Source: Globodera rostochiensis (taxonomy: Eukaryota; Nematoda; Chromadorea; Rhabditida; Heteroderidae). From it: DNA of 64,000 nt. Each line of letters opens with the position of its first letter. Within the stretch, counting starts at the first letter, position 1. A program made the translations under genes and the position numbers. This document shows, in pieces, positions 31,082-41,896 of the stretch. Below the pieces are notes generated by a model that was not told the DNA's origin, did not search any database, and saw only the letters and a list, made by a program, of their open reading frames with translations. The stretch lies in NCBI GenBank assembly GCA_018350325.1, contig JAEVLN010000012.1, positions 1,199,991-1,263,990 on the forward strand, read 5' to 3'.

Positions 31082-34000
31082 AGATCCGCGCCCAACTCTT
31101 CGACCAGGTCAAATGTTTGGAGCAACGAACGGACGTGCAAGTGGCCATTTTGGGCGAGGTGAACGACTTTGTGAAAAAGAAGGCGGAGCTGGACCTGGAG
31201 TACTCCAAGCAACTGGACAAGCTGGTCAAGTCGGTGATGCTGAAGCACAAAAACGAGAAATTGAAGTACGCAATTCTCCCCAAAATTGCAATTTTTGTTG
31301 TTAAAATTGTTCACGTCTTTAAGACGTTCAAATTGGGCTCTCCACTCCACGTGCCAACTGTGGCAACAGCTCGTGGACGACGCCAAGGAGGAGGCCCGGC
31401 AGAGGAGCATCACCGCTGACGTTTGTGCCAATTATGTGGCACCAGCTGTCGCTCAACGGAGTGTGGCACTGCAAAAAATTGCAAAAAAGGTTCGATCGGG
31501 AGACAAAATTCTATTTTCAATTCAAATTGGCACAAACAATTAATTATCTAAACATGAAATATGTCAGACAAACCATCAAAAAATAAATAAAAATTAAGCG
31601 ATTGTGTGTAATTTTTTAGTGCCGTGAAATTGGAGTGCTGGCTCAAAGTGAAGTTGTCCGTGTACTCCATGAGCTTCACACTGCCATGAAAACGTACCAG
31701 GTGCCATTTTTTGAGGGTTAGAGGAGTTTCGTGGTAACGAAAAAAGTGTCCAATTTTAAGCATTGTTTTGCTCAATTCAACGCACTCAGCGGACAGTTGC
31801 AACAGGCGGAAGTGCAACGGAACAAAGTCGGGCCGAACAGCTCGACGCGAAAGCAGCGTTCCGTGCAGAAATCCTACGACAAAGTGAGTGGGGCGGAGGA
31901 CCGACTTTAGGGAACATTTTTGGTTAAACGAAATGAGCACAAAGTTTGAATTTGCGGAAAAAATGTTGAAAATTAGTTTTCTAAAAATCAAATGCTTTTT
32001 GAGACAATTTTATTTTTTGGTAGTCTTCAGTTTGCCTTTTTAGTCTTTTTTAAAAGAAAATTTATTGCAGAAAAGTGAAAAGTACACGTCGGCGCGGTTG
32101 AAGTGCACGCGCGCTCGTAACGAATATTTGCTGTGCATTGATGCGGCTAATGCGTCGCTGCACAAATTTTTTGCTGACGACATTTCGGATTTGGTTGATG
32201 TGAGTGAGAGTAGTTACAATACAATAATGTTTTTATTTTAGAAATAAAAAATTTTCTTTTTTTGTTGTTTAGTGTTCTGACCTTGGCATGGATTGGTGGC
32301 TGAGTTTGTTGCTGCAGAACATGATCACGGCGCGCAAGTCGGCGTGCCAAGTGGAAATGAACGGTTTGTTTTTGGGCACAGAGAGAAGTTGTGCCAAAAG
32401 TGCGGAATTTTTTTTAATAAAATTTTGTTGGAAATTTTTTGGTGTACAAAATTTTGGCATAACATTTTAGTTAGTCATTCCTTATGCGCAATGAATACAA
32501 AATTGTCGCAATTTTAGCCCTTGCAAATTTGGGCAGTTTCAAGGAGTCACTGCAATTGGCGGCGGACAAACAGCGCTTCTTCGAGAGCAACCATCAGACA
32601 TTTATGCTGCCTAAGCGTTTCGATTTCAGGTAAATGAATGGCATAAAAAGCAACAATAAATTAATTTACATTTACAGATGTGAGGAGGCTGAACATGTCG
32701 GGCACATTTCGGTGGCGGAAGGTTCGTTGGCAGAAGAATTTCGACAACGACACCATCAGATTCGGAAACGACTCGACACCCTGAAGGCCGAGACGGAGAT
32801 GGGCTGGCAGAGCATGGAGAGTGCCGAGCGTCAGATCCGAGGTTGGGGTTGTGGTGGGAGACATTCTTTTCGGTGTTGGGGGTTCATCATCCGCCAATCA
32901 CTCTGTTGTTTTGTGTGTAACGGATTTGAATCGCGGAACTGAATTTTGACAGAACGACGGAAGCTTTAAACTTCAACAGATAACGTCCGGCATTTTTAGA
33001 TTTGTTGAGTGCATGCACCGTTGTGCAAGTGTCCGAGTTTGGCATTGCCACAAGTGCCGACGACGATCGTCGTCCGTCCGAAACTGTCGAAAGTGAACTG
33101 GCCAAGGCTTACGACGCGTACATGCAGGTTGAATGGGAGGATTTAAATTAAAAAAAAATCCTTTTTTTGCACTCCTCCCTCACTTTAAATTTGATCACTT
33201 TTTTCTTGATCATATAATCATAGACCTTCTCCTACTATTTGTACACTGCCAACTTGGTCATGCGCCTGGAGGCTCGCGCAGACGGAATTGGGAACGCGCT
33301 GAACTCGGCGGGGCCCCCCGCTGACGACCGTCAACAGCACTCGTCGCCCTCACGCCTCACCGTCGGTGGCAGCTCGCTCTCTTCGGCGACAGGCCAAATT
33401 TCAGGTGGCACATTTTGTTCAGTTTTTTAAAATTAAATTTAAAACTTTGCAGAATCTTTAAAAAATAGTGGCGGTGGCGGTGGTCTGACAAGTGTGGCCT
33501 CGTCGTCCATCACCATTCAAGAACAAACTGAACTCTCTGAACGCACCGACTCGCTGGAATGGGCTCAGCGGTACCGCAAGAAGCGCATCGGATCACAGGT
33601 CGGTGGGAGGGTGGGGACATTCTTTCATTTTTTTTTGAAATTTTTATCACAAAAAAAATCTGTTTCCGATCACAGGCCTCAACAGAGCTCACGCATCCGC
33701 TGCCGAGTGCCACCGGCAGCGGCGGCGTCACTAATACGACGCCGTTGTGGCGACGGCCCCGGCTGTTCGGCGGCAGTTTGGAGGAGTACACCGGTGGGTC
33801 TAAGAATTTTGAATCATTTTTGTTCAACAAACATAATTCGTCACAGAGCTAACCGGTGAGCCAATCCCGCTGGTGGTGGTCAGCTGTATTCGGATTCTGT
33901 GAGTACTATTTTTGCTTTTCATTAGCAGGGGAATTTTTTTTTTTGCTTTAAAAATTTGGGCATTTAGAGTTTTTATAAGCGTAATTTTAGCAAAGTTTTT

Positions 34001-36721
34001 GTTCTTGTAGATCACAACATGCGTTGCATCACCAGGGTATCTTCCGGATTAGCGGCTCTCAGCTGGAGATCAACCACATGCGCGAGGCGTTCGAATCCGG
34101 TAAAAATGAAATTTGGAATTAAACCCAATATCAACGTTGTGTGTTAGGCGAAGACCCGTTGCGGGACGTGCGGGACGGCAACGATGCCAACTCCATTGCG
34201 GGCGTTCTGAAGCTGTACCTGCGCGAGTTGCGCGAACCGTTGTTCCCCTTCTACTTGTTCGACCTGCTCACGGACTGTGCCAAATGTTCATCAACCGTTG
34301 ATTTCGTCAACAAGGTGTAGTGCTTTTTTTGGGTGGTAAGATTTTGCAATGGTACCCGAAGTTTCGAGTCGTATTTGTATAAAATGACATCACATTTTCT
34401 TGAAGATTTGCCCCCTGTTGAACAAATTGCCTCGTGCCACCTATTTGCTGCTGCGTTACCTGTTCGCTTTCCTCAACCATCTCAGTGAGCTCAGTGACGA
34501 GAACATGATGGACCCGTACAATTTGGCCATCTGTTTTGGCCCAACCCTGTTGCCCATACCGGAGGGCAAGGACCAGGTAGATAGATCCTCGCTGGATTTA
34601 TAATTTTAATGAAACATTGGCTTGGATGAGTGTCACCATAAACTTCGACTCTTTTTAGGTCTGTTATCAAAATTCCGTGAACGAAGTGGTCAAGAATCTG
34701 ATTGTGCACTCGGACGCCATTTTCAACGCGCGTGTGCCCGGCCCGCGTTATGAGAAGTACGCGCTGGAGGCAACGGACGGCGGCGGCACGCCGGCCGGTG
34801 ACATCAGCGCCGAGTTGGAGCTGTTCGTTGACGACGAAGTGTCCTCTGCGAGTGTTGCTGTTGTTGCACAACCGACGCCATTGGAGTGGGGTTTTTTGAG
34901 CAGAAATTGGTCGGGAATTCTTAGCTTTCTGAACGTAACTTTTTGAACGGCTTCCAATTGTGCAATTTTTGTTTTCTTTTGACAAATAGCAATTCAATTT
35001 TCAGCAATTGGACACCTTCAACACGTCAACAACAGCTTCACAAACGCTTAAGCAGTGCGGATTTGCCCTTTCCTCCCCCGTCGCCTCAATTCCATCGCTT
35101 CCACCCCCAATTGCAATCGCCTGCCTCGGCATCGCCACCACAACAGCAGCAGCACTATCAACGACTTCCATTTTTGGCCAATCACCATAATCAACAGAAA
35201 CAACATCAACAGGTGGGTGGGTGGTGCATTCCATCAATTTAGGCGGAATTTTGAAAGAATTTAAATGTGGACTTGGTCCTCCGATGAATTCTAGCAGTAC
35301 AACAATATTTGTGAGTTGCAGGTCATTACCGAGACGAGCAGTGGCGGAGTTGTTGGCCAGCGGGACAACTCCAGTAGCGGTGCCAATGCAACTACACCGT
35401 CGCTGATGGATTGGTCATTGTGCAGTGCTGCGAGTTCTGTTGGTGGTCTACCGTTGCCGCCGGTGTTATGTCCTACAGCAGTTGCTGGTGAGGATGAGCA
35501 GTTTTTTTGATCGAATTGGACTTGAACTTTTTGCCAAAATTTTGCAGACGTCCATTATCATCAACAACAACAAAATCATCAACGCAAATTTTTGACCACG
35601 ACTAACGGCAACATCAACAATTATTGCTATTCTTCATCAGAAAGTGGCATTGCCGACTCCACAAATGGCACGGGTGAGTGGTATATGAATGAATATTGTA
35701 CAATATGGAGTTGTTCTTCAGCCACCAGTCCACGTCCTGCTGTCCAACAACAGCAATTGGTTAGGCAACGAATGTGCGGTGCTGGCAGTGGCCCAAATTC
35801 ATCAGTGGACACCATAACGGACAATGTGGCGGACCTTTATACGTCGATTCACAAGTTGGTGGTGTTCAGTTTTTTGGTGTATTCATTGTCATATTTCTTT
35901 CACTGTAACAGAGGTGATCATCATCGATTCCCCCGTCATGCTATGCCAACAACAGCGTCTTCTGTTACTACTAGCACGAGTAGCGCTACAACAGCAACAC
36001 AACCATCGACTGTTCAGTGTGTTCGACAACAACAACAACAACAACAGCAGCAGTCGAATGTGGTTGGAGCTGTTCAGCAGCATCAGCACAAATCGCCCCC
36101 AGTCATTCTTCGATTTGGCAGTGCCCAACCTGTGCCCGGCGAACATCGTGCCCACCATCATCCTCCGTATCCGAAAGAACAGCAACAACAACAGCAGTCG
36201 GGCGTTAGCCCACCGCCGTACACCGCCCTTTATGGCACAAAAATGATGGCAACGGCGGGACGATCGCCGCCAATCACAACGTCTGCATTGCATGATGGGC
36301 CGTCCAAATCTGCGGCGATCAGTCCGCTGACAACCGCCATTTGTGGTGCTTATTTACACTGATCGGACGGAAAATTCGATTTTTGTTTCTCTTCTCCAGA
36401 TCCATCACCTACGCGTCGGCGAAACTCTTTCCACGACAACATGAACTCGGCCGCAATTGCAGCCACCAGTGTCAGTGTGGTACAGTCTCAACGTCGGGCG
36501 CCTTTAATGATGGACAAACCGTCTTCGAAGCTCACACCGACTGGTACTGCTTGGGGGCGTTGTGTGGTGGTGAATTTTTTGGGAACACTCGCTTTTTAGG
36601 GCAATCCGCAGCGACTGATCAGCTGAAACAGCACCGCCTCGAGCAGGTCAACGCCATCGATGAACTGCTCGGAAAATTGAGCACTGTCACTGGAGGCGGC
36701 GGCGCCGACGGTGATCATTAA
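31082..36721 (+). CDS. srgp-1: srGAP-like Rho GTPase-activating protein, copy A (5' exon(s) not found)
   Basis: F-BAR plus RhoGAP protein that bends membrane and inactivates Rac/Cdc42-type GTPases. Exons: 31082-31265, 31324-31489, 31620-31700, 31797-31883, 32071-32199, 32273-32363, 32518-32629, 32678-32841, 33000-33127, 33224-33404, 33453-33598, 33676-33793, 33847-33898, 34011-34099, 34148-34314, 34406-34576, 34659-34885, 35005-35212, 35322-35487, 35548-35673, 35722-35854, 35912-36345, 36400-36558, 36600-36721. Phases agree throughout; the ends of the 35722 and 36400 exons are the least certain. The F-BAR starts near EIRAQLFDQVKCLEQRTDVQ. The RhoGAP part has HHQGIFRISGSQ (arginine finger), SIAGVLKLYLRELREPLF, LRYLFAFLNHLSE, DENMMDPYNLAICFGPTL. 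The tail is long, Gln/Ser/Pro-rich. I see no SH3 domain. The first acceptor (31081) needs an upstream phase-1 exon. The 3' two-thirds is duplicated at 41897. Confidence 0.88.
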
Positions 36722-37218
36722 CAGAAGGCAGAAAATACAAAGAAAAAGTGATCGCTTCGATGCTTTTTACTCTTTTTGTTAGGTTAAATTGAAGGCATTT
36801 TTTACTATATTTCCAATTGAAAAATGCCGTTCGCTGTTTTTTGTACACAATATGCCAATTAAAAACCTTAACTATCTCTCTATCATTTTTGACTGTTTTT
36901 TAAATATGATGAACCTATTTTTGTGTTTATTCATAATAATCCCAGCATAGGCTGCTTAATGTTACAATTTGTTTTTACCGTTTTTAATCCATCATTTTTG
37001 AATAATAATTAATCTCTCCCATTATTTTCCGTCCGCTAAACCCTTTCACGGCATTCTTTCACCGCATTTTGTCCATTTATTGGCCAGATAATAACAATTT
37101 GAGGCTTATCGCCCTTTCTTTGGATGTTAAAGTCCCAAAATATCCCGGCCCCCCTCCGGTGTATATGCATGCACTTGCGCCGTTTATTCTATCGGATAAA
37201 AATCGGGAAATTTTGGAA
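32275..37218. repeat. Segmental duplication, unit A (second unit at 41897-49378)
   Basis: From TCTGACCTTGGCATGG at 32275 to GGGAAATTT at about 37218 the sequence is repeated at 41897-49378. The repeat is interrupted there by the 2,380-bp Harbinger insertion and by a roughly 145-bp insertion in one intron (42525-42670). Most exon differences are silent or in-frame. Confidence 0.92.
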
Positions 37219-38538
37219 TACGGGTAGTTCTCAAAAGTCGCTTTTTCCTTAATTTTCAAAATCTAAACCGGTTCAAAAATCGCTTTAATTTTTATGTTCT
37301 ATCGACAAATGGAAAGTCCAGGTGTATGTTTTTCTATTTTTTACTCATATGACAACTGAGTCCTCACTGAAAAAGACATATCAGTCTCGAGCTCCATAAC
37401 TCGCTTCAAAGTGCTAAAAAATTTTACGGATTCGTGCGTTAGGCTTAGAATGGAGTCGAATTGTATCCAATAAGTTAAATTTAGAGAACTACCCGTTTTC
37501 CTAAACTTTGCCAAAAATTTGAACAATTAATTAATCTCCCCAATCATTTTCCGTCCGCTAAACCCTTTCACTCACGACATTTCAGAATAATTTGAGGCTG
37601 CCCTTTCTTTGGATGTTAAAGTCTCAAAATTTTCCGGGACCCCCCGCCCCCGTGTATATGCCGCGAAAAAAAACCGTTTTTTTGCATACCGGAGATTTGA
37701 CGCGCAGAATTTATGTTAGGTAAGTCAACAACAGAACCTTAACGAAAAATACATGCAACATAAAGATCATCATCCATCATCATCGATTTGTCATAAAATT
37801 ACTAGTAACAATTTTGGCTGGTCCAAATCTGGCGTCTTCCCGTGCAATGTATTCAGACGACATCGAAGAGTCTAATCATCTCATACTGCGCTTGCAAATC
37901 TAAATAATTACAATATTTAGTCAAAAGTCGGTCATTTTTTTGTGTTGATTTTTTATGGTCTGGCTAAACCAAAAATTTGTACAAACCCAAAAAATTCGAT
38001 TGTTCAGCATAATGTGTTTTTTTAAAATCCTTATTCAAAAAGTTGTTGATTTTTTGCGAAAATAATTTTTTCGAAAAAAATTAACCCAGAATTTCAAAAT
38101 TGAATAATAAAACTTGAGGCTAAAATTGAGTTTATGTAAGTCGCTAGAAAATTCGACAAATCATTAGGGTGGGGATTTTTAGTTATTTGACTATTTTTTC
38201 TGCAGCTTGGTTTTGACGAGTTATGCACGAAAAACATGCTTTTAGATACTATTCGTAACACATTCTATTCGCAAAAGTTACATGTTCTCTTATCTTTTTA
38301 ACTTTTACTTAATTTGTTGTCGAATTTTAAGGATTTTAACCAAAATTGATATAAAAATATGCCAAAAATTACAAAACCATTCTTGCCGAAAATCGAATGA
38401 ACACTATTTTGGCACTTTTTCGCCACGATTTGGTTAACAATTTAGAGATTTTTCTTAGCTAACAATTCCCACCCTACAAATCATATACCAATCGACTCTC
38501 CTCATCGAGCTTTCCGAGCGACTTACGTAAACTCCATA
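36722..38538. other. srGAP 3' flank and repeat-derived sequence, no gene
   Basis: Very AT-rich. A segment starting TAATCTCTCCCATTATTTTC at about 37009 is partly repeated at 37532-37680 (both copies contain CTTTCTTTGGATGTTAAAGT), and again in the copy B flank. The stretch 37720-38530 shows no ORF or repeat I can support. Confidence 0.5.
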
Positions 38539-39114
38539 TTACCAAAATTTAAATGGTCCACAAATTAAAATCTTACAAAACGTTGCAGCATGAATTTGTG
38601 CGATATTGTTTGGATCGACGCAGCCACTGATAATTGCGTCAAATTGCATAATGAAAAACTCCACACGCGACAGCCCAGCGGGAAGGTTGTTTGTTCCGAA
38701 ATTTTCCAAAACATTGAAGTAGGCGCAAAAACCTGTTGAAACGAAAATTATTACTTAATTAAATTTTCAAAAAAGCAAAAATCGTAACTTACTCATCGTG
38801 ATGGTATCTAGCTGGTGATGGTTCAGAATAGGCACATAGTTAACGATAAGATGTTGCGCAGAAGCCAATTCAGCCCGCTTAATTTAACCAAATTAACACA
38901 ATTTTGAAAAAAGCGCCCTCACTTTTTGGCGGAGAATGGTTTGGCGAACCAATTCACCCTTGATCCAGGTGAATTGGTTTTTTATAATAAAATAATCAAA
39001 AGCTGATGAAATACGCTGGGTGGCCCAGCGAATATTGAGGGGCAGCCCCCGGACAATTTCCAAAAGTAACTCAGAGGGGATTGGTTTTGGTTTTGGTTTT
39101 ACCATTTTCGCCAA
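38539..39114 (-). CDS. F-box-like small protein F1 (156 aa)
   Basis: Three exons on the minus strand: 39114-38923, 38877-38793, 38732-38539. Total 471 nt in one open frame to a TAA. The N-terminal half contains IPSELLLEIVRGLPLNIRWA followed by AFDYFIIKNQ, the spacing of an F-box helix pair. The last exon carries SFCAYFNVLENFG and VEFFIMQFDAI. Two related genes (50160 and 52973) share the exon structure, an 85-nt second exon and the AYFNV block, which supports a real gene family. An F-box would bind SKP1 in an SCF ubiquitin ligase; that function is inferred from resemblance only. Start could be M1 or M4 of MAKMVKPK. Confidence 0.65.
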
Positions 39115-39490
39115 TTGGTGAAAAGAGTCACCCCCACGGCGGCGTTCATTTCAGTGCCGCACACTTCAGTGCCCACACTTCAGTCCAGAAATTGAAAATG
39201 CTATAACTTTTTTTCCAAATCGAACAAATAAGATTCCATTAGAAAGCTCTATGCTTTTAGAACCTATTGTTAAGCAAAAGCTAAACAATTAGAGAATTTG
39301 AAAAAAGCTTATTTTTTTATAATTTTTAACTTTTTGTTAAAAAAGTTGCGCAAAAAAAATAATACTTCTCATTTAGAGCTTTCAAATAATATCTTGTTTG
39401 TTCGATTTGGTTGAGTTAAAAAAAAATATAGCCGTTCAATTACTGGCACTAAAATGCCGGCATAAAATGATCCGCCCCGAGGGGATAAAC
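39115..39490. other. AT-rich spacer between F1 and the hairpin
   Basis: Contains the presumed promoter of F1 (minus strand). A short repeat CAGTGCCGCACACTTCAGTG then CCCACACTTCAGT appears near 39150-39185. No ORF supported. Confidence 0.4.
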
Positions 39491-39665
39491 CCAACTCATC
39501 CATAAAGCATAACTTGCTTCAACCTTAACCGATTTTGAGCCATTCGATAGATCTCGAAGAGTTGAAGTTAACATTAAGTCAAAGCTTTGTGATTGGACTC
39601 GAGTGGCGTTAAGACTTTCAAAATCGGTTAAGGTTGAAGCAAGTTATGCTTTATGGATGAGTTGG
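39491..39665. repeat. Perfect 48-bp inverted repeat with 79-base loop
   Basis: 39491-39538 (CCAACTCATCCATAAAGCAT ... CCGATTTTGA) is the exact reverse complement of 39618-39665. The 79-base spacer contains further partly complementary bits. A transcript would fold into a long hairpin. No mismatch was found in the 48-base arms when compared base by base. Confidence 0.95.
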
Positions 39666-39879
39666 ATATGGATGAAATGGGCATGAATGAGGGGACCCTG
39701 CCCCAAGTTGCACAATCTCAAACTCACTGCTCCCTGGAGCATTTGAATGTCCTCCTCAGCCATCGAAACGGATTTGGGTACGGGAACAAGTTGTTGTTGT
39801 CGGCTTGCCAAAAATCAGCGCAGGAAGAACAAATAAATGCTTAAGACAACGATTTAAAAAAAAAACGTCGTCTAGTCTG

Positions 39880-40440
39880 ATCGGGTTGGGGAAGGGGGGG
39901 CTTTGATCGGGTCAGGGAAAGGGGGGGGGCTCTGATCGGGTCAGGGAAAGGGGGGTGGGCTCTGATCGGGTTGGGGAAGGGGGGGGGCTCTGATCGGGTT
40001 GGGGAAGGGGGGGGGGGCTCTGATCGGGTCAGGGAAAGGGGGGTGGGCTCTGATCGAGTTGGGGAAGGGGGGGGGGCTCTGATTGGACAGGGTTGGGGAA
40101 GGGGGGGGGGCTCTGAGTGATCGGCAGGGTTTGGGAGGGGCTCTGTTTGGTCGGGGAGGGAGGGGGCTCTGATTGGACAGGGTTGGGGAAGGGGGGGGCT
40201 CTGATCGGGTCAGGGAAAGGGGGTGGGCTCTGATCGGGTCAGGGAAAGGGGGGTGGGCTCTGATCGGGTTGGGAGCAGAATATCATCAAACTTTCATTTG
40301 AAGTTATTTGGAAAAGACCAATAAAATTTGTGGCCATTTTTGTGTTGGAAATCGGGGGAAAAAATGATTGGGGAAGGGGGGGGGCTCTGAGTGATCGGCA
40401 GGGTTTGGGAGGGGCTCTGTTTGGTCGGGGAGGGAGGGGG
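39880..40440. repeat. G-rich minisatellite (CTCTGATCGGGT.AGGGAAAGGGG type)
   Basis: Roughly 30-40 base units of GGGCTCTGATCGGG, TTGGGGAAGG or TCAGGGAAAGG, and G-runs of 6-9. A non-repetitive 100-base segment (about 40269-40369) interrupts the array before it resumes at about 40370. The plus strand has many runs of three or more G, so G-quadruplex formation is possible. Confidence 0.9.
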
Positions 40441-41676
40441 CCAAATTCTGGCATAGAAATCAACGGAAAATGACGTAAACTGATCAATCAAATGCTACTC
40501 TTTCAATTGCTATTTTCACGGCATTTTCCATGAATGGACATCTAAACTCATTTATAGTTAGAGCTGTCGAAATTGTTCAAAGCGAGCGCTCATTGACTGA
40601 CTTTGAGGACTGGGATGATTGTGCATAGTATACAGTTCAGCCACAGACCACGCCCCCCCCCCTATGTGTTGCTTTGCCCCCCCCCCCCTCCCATCATGTC
40701 GATGGCTCTCACTTCTAGGCCAATCCCATCCCTAGAATAGTGAGTTTTCTTTAGATGAAAGGAAGAGATAAGAAGAAAAGGTGGGGTAACATTTGCAAAT
40801 ACATCGCTCAGACTGGAGCGGTGTGAAATGGCAAAAAATGGACAGTGTTCAACAGAATGTGGCCCCCCCCCCTTCACAAGGTCCGATCAGAGCCACAGAC
40901 ACCCCCCCCCCCCCATCGGCAGGTGTTCATCCATTCATCGTTCGTTCGTTATGGTGTTGTTGGGTGTGAATGTGGAGTTGGAGAATCAGCGAAACGACAT
41001 CGCACTAACAAAGGGAAGGTCCCCAAGTGCCCGTGGAGTTGGGATGAAACTTGGCACACTGATAGATCACCCCCATATTTCTACCACAAAGTGGCATTCA
41101 TTTTTGCTGCGGACGCCTGGGGAACGAGTTAAAGGCTCTCAAAGTTTTTAAATTTTCACTTAACGACAAATGTGGGGGTGATCTATCAGTGTGCCAAGTT
41201 TCGAAGTGAGCGCCCGAGTGGGTACTTACTTTGTTTTGTTTTTTAATTCAAATTTGTTTATTTATTCTTAACAAAATGCAAATAAAATTTATCATCAACA
41301 ATTTCAAATTTTTTACAAAATTTAAGCCAGATTTTACAAAGGCTTTTCAATAATAACGTGTCGATTTTTCGAGTACTGTCTTTGCTATTCAAAGATGAAT
41401 CTGAGTTTCCTTGGGTCAAAATTAGGCACCCGATTCCCATCGATTTGTCCGAGTTTTTTTTTACTAAAAATGTCATTGTCACTGATCAGTGATCAGAGCA
41501 CCCCAGGGGAAAGCCCATGAATGCAAATGTTTATCATCAAACTAGAATGAAAAAAAGCGTGTTTTGTTCGACTTAAGCCATATTTGTTTTGTTCAACTTA
41601 AGCCATATTTAAGAGATTTTTAACCCCGTAATATAAACGCGACCGCCCACTCACTATCAGTGACACAAACAGCAAA
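40441..41676. other. Intergenic with poly-C tracts and an inverted repeat
   Basis: C-runs occur at 40650-40690 and 40862-40915, the opposite strand bias to the neighbouring G-rich array. An inverted repeat pairs 41046-41077 (GAAACTTGGCACACTGATAG ...) with 41171-41202, one mismatch in 32, about 93-base loop. A small direct repeat (TTTTGTTC.ACTTAAGCCATATTT) occurs at about 41560-41612. No gene supported. Confidence 0.6.
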
Positions 41677-41896
41677 ATGAAGTTGTCGAAAAAGGAACTG
41701 ACCGGTGAACAAGCGAAGCGTTTGTTGGACATCGAATCGCGCGCGGAGTTGGTCCCTGGCCATAAATGGTTTGAATTTTGTTCAAATTTTGGCTATTTTT
41801 CTGAGTTTGACATTTTTTGTTGCGAGCATTTTGCTGTTTAGGTATTTGATCAGCAATTGTTGGTGGACAGAGTTTGTAAAACGCATTGAAGCCGTC
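41677..41896 (+). pseudogene. 5' fragment of a DUSP-type ubiquitin carboxyl-terminal hydrolase (USP4/11/15-like)
   Basis: Two exon-like pieces: 41677-41768 (starts MKLSKKELTGEQAKRLLDIE) and, after a TTTAG acceptor, 41843-41896. Spliced across the TG/G junction they read ELVPGHKW-YLISNCWWTEFVKRIE. This matches the start of the DUSP domain of USP4/15-type deubiquitinases (pattern ...W-Y-L-V/I-x-x-x-W-x-x-x-W/F-x-K). The fragment stops exactly where srGAP copy B begins (41897). The frame there meets TGA at 41899, so it is not an in-frame fusion. No other USP sequence is in the window. Family call is moderate because only about 50 residues are present. Confidence 0.5.

Noticed and set aside
31076..31431. 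Minus-strand ORFs opposite the F-BAR exons
   Set aside because: The plus frame aligns with srGAP family sequence and has matching splice phases.
41258..41482. Minus-strand 74-codon ORF
   Set aside because: AT-rich composition, no splice signals, no family.
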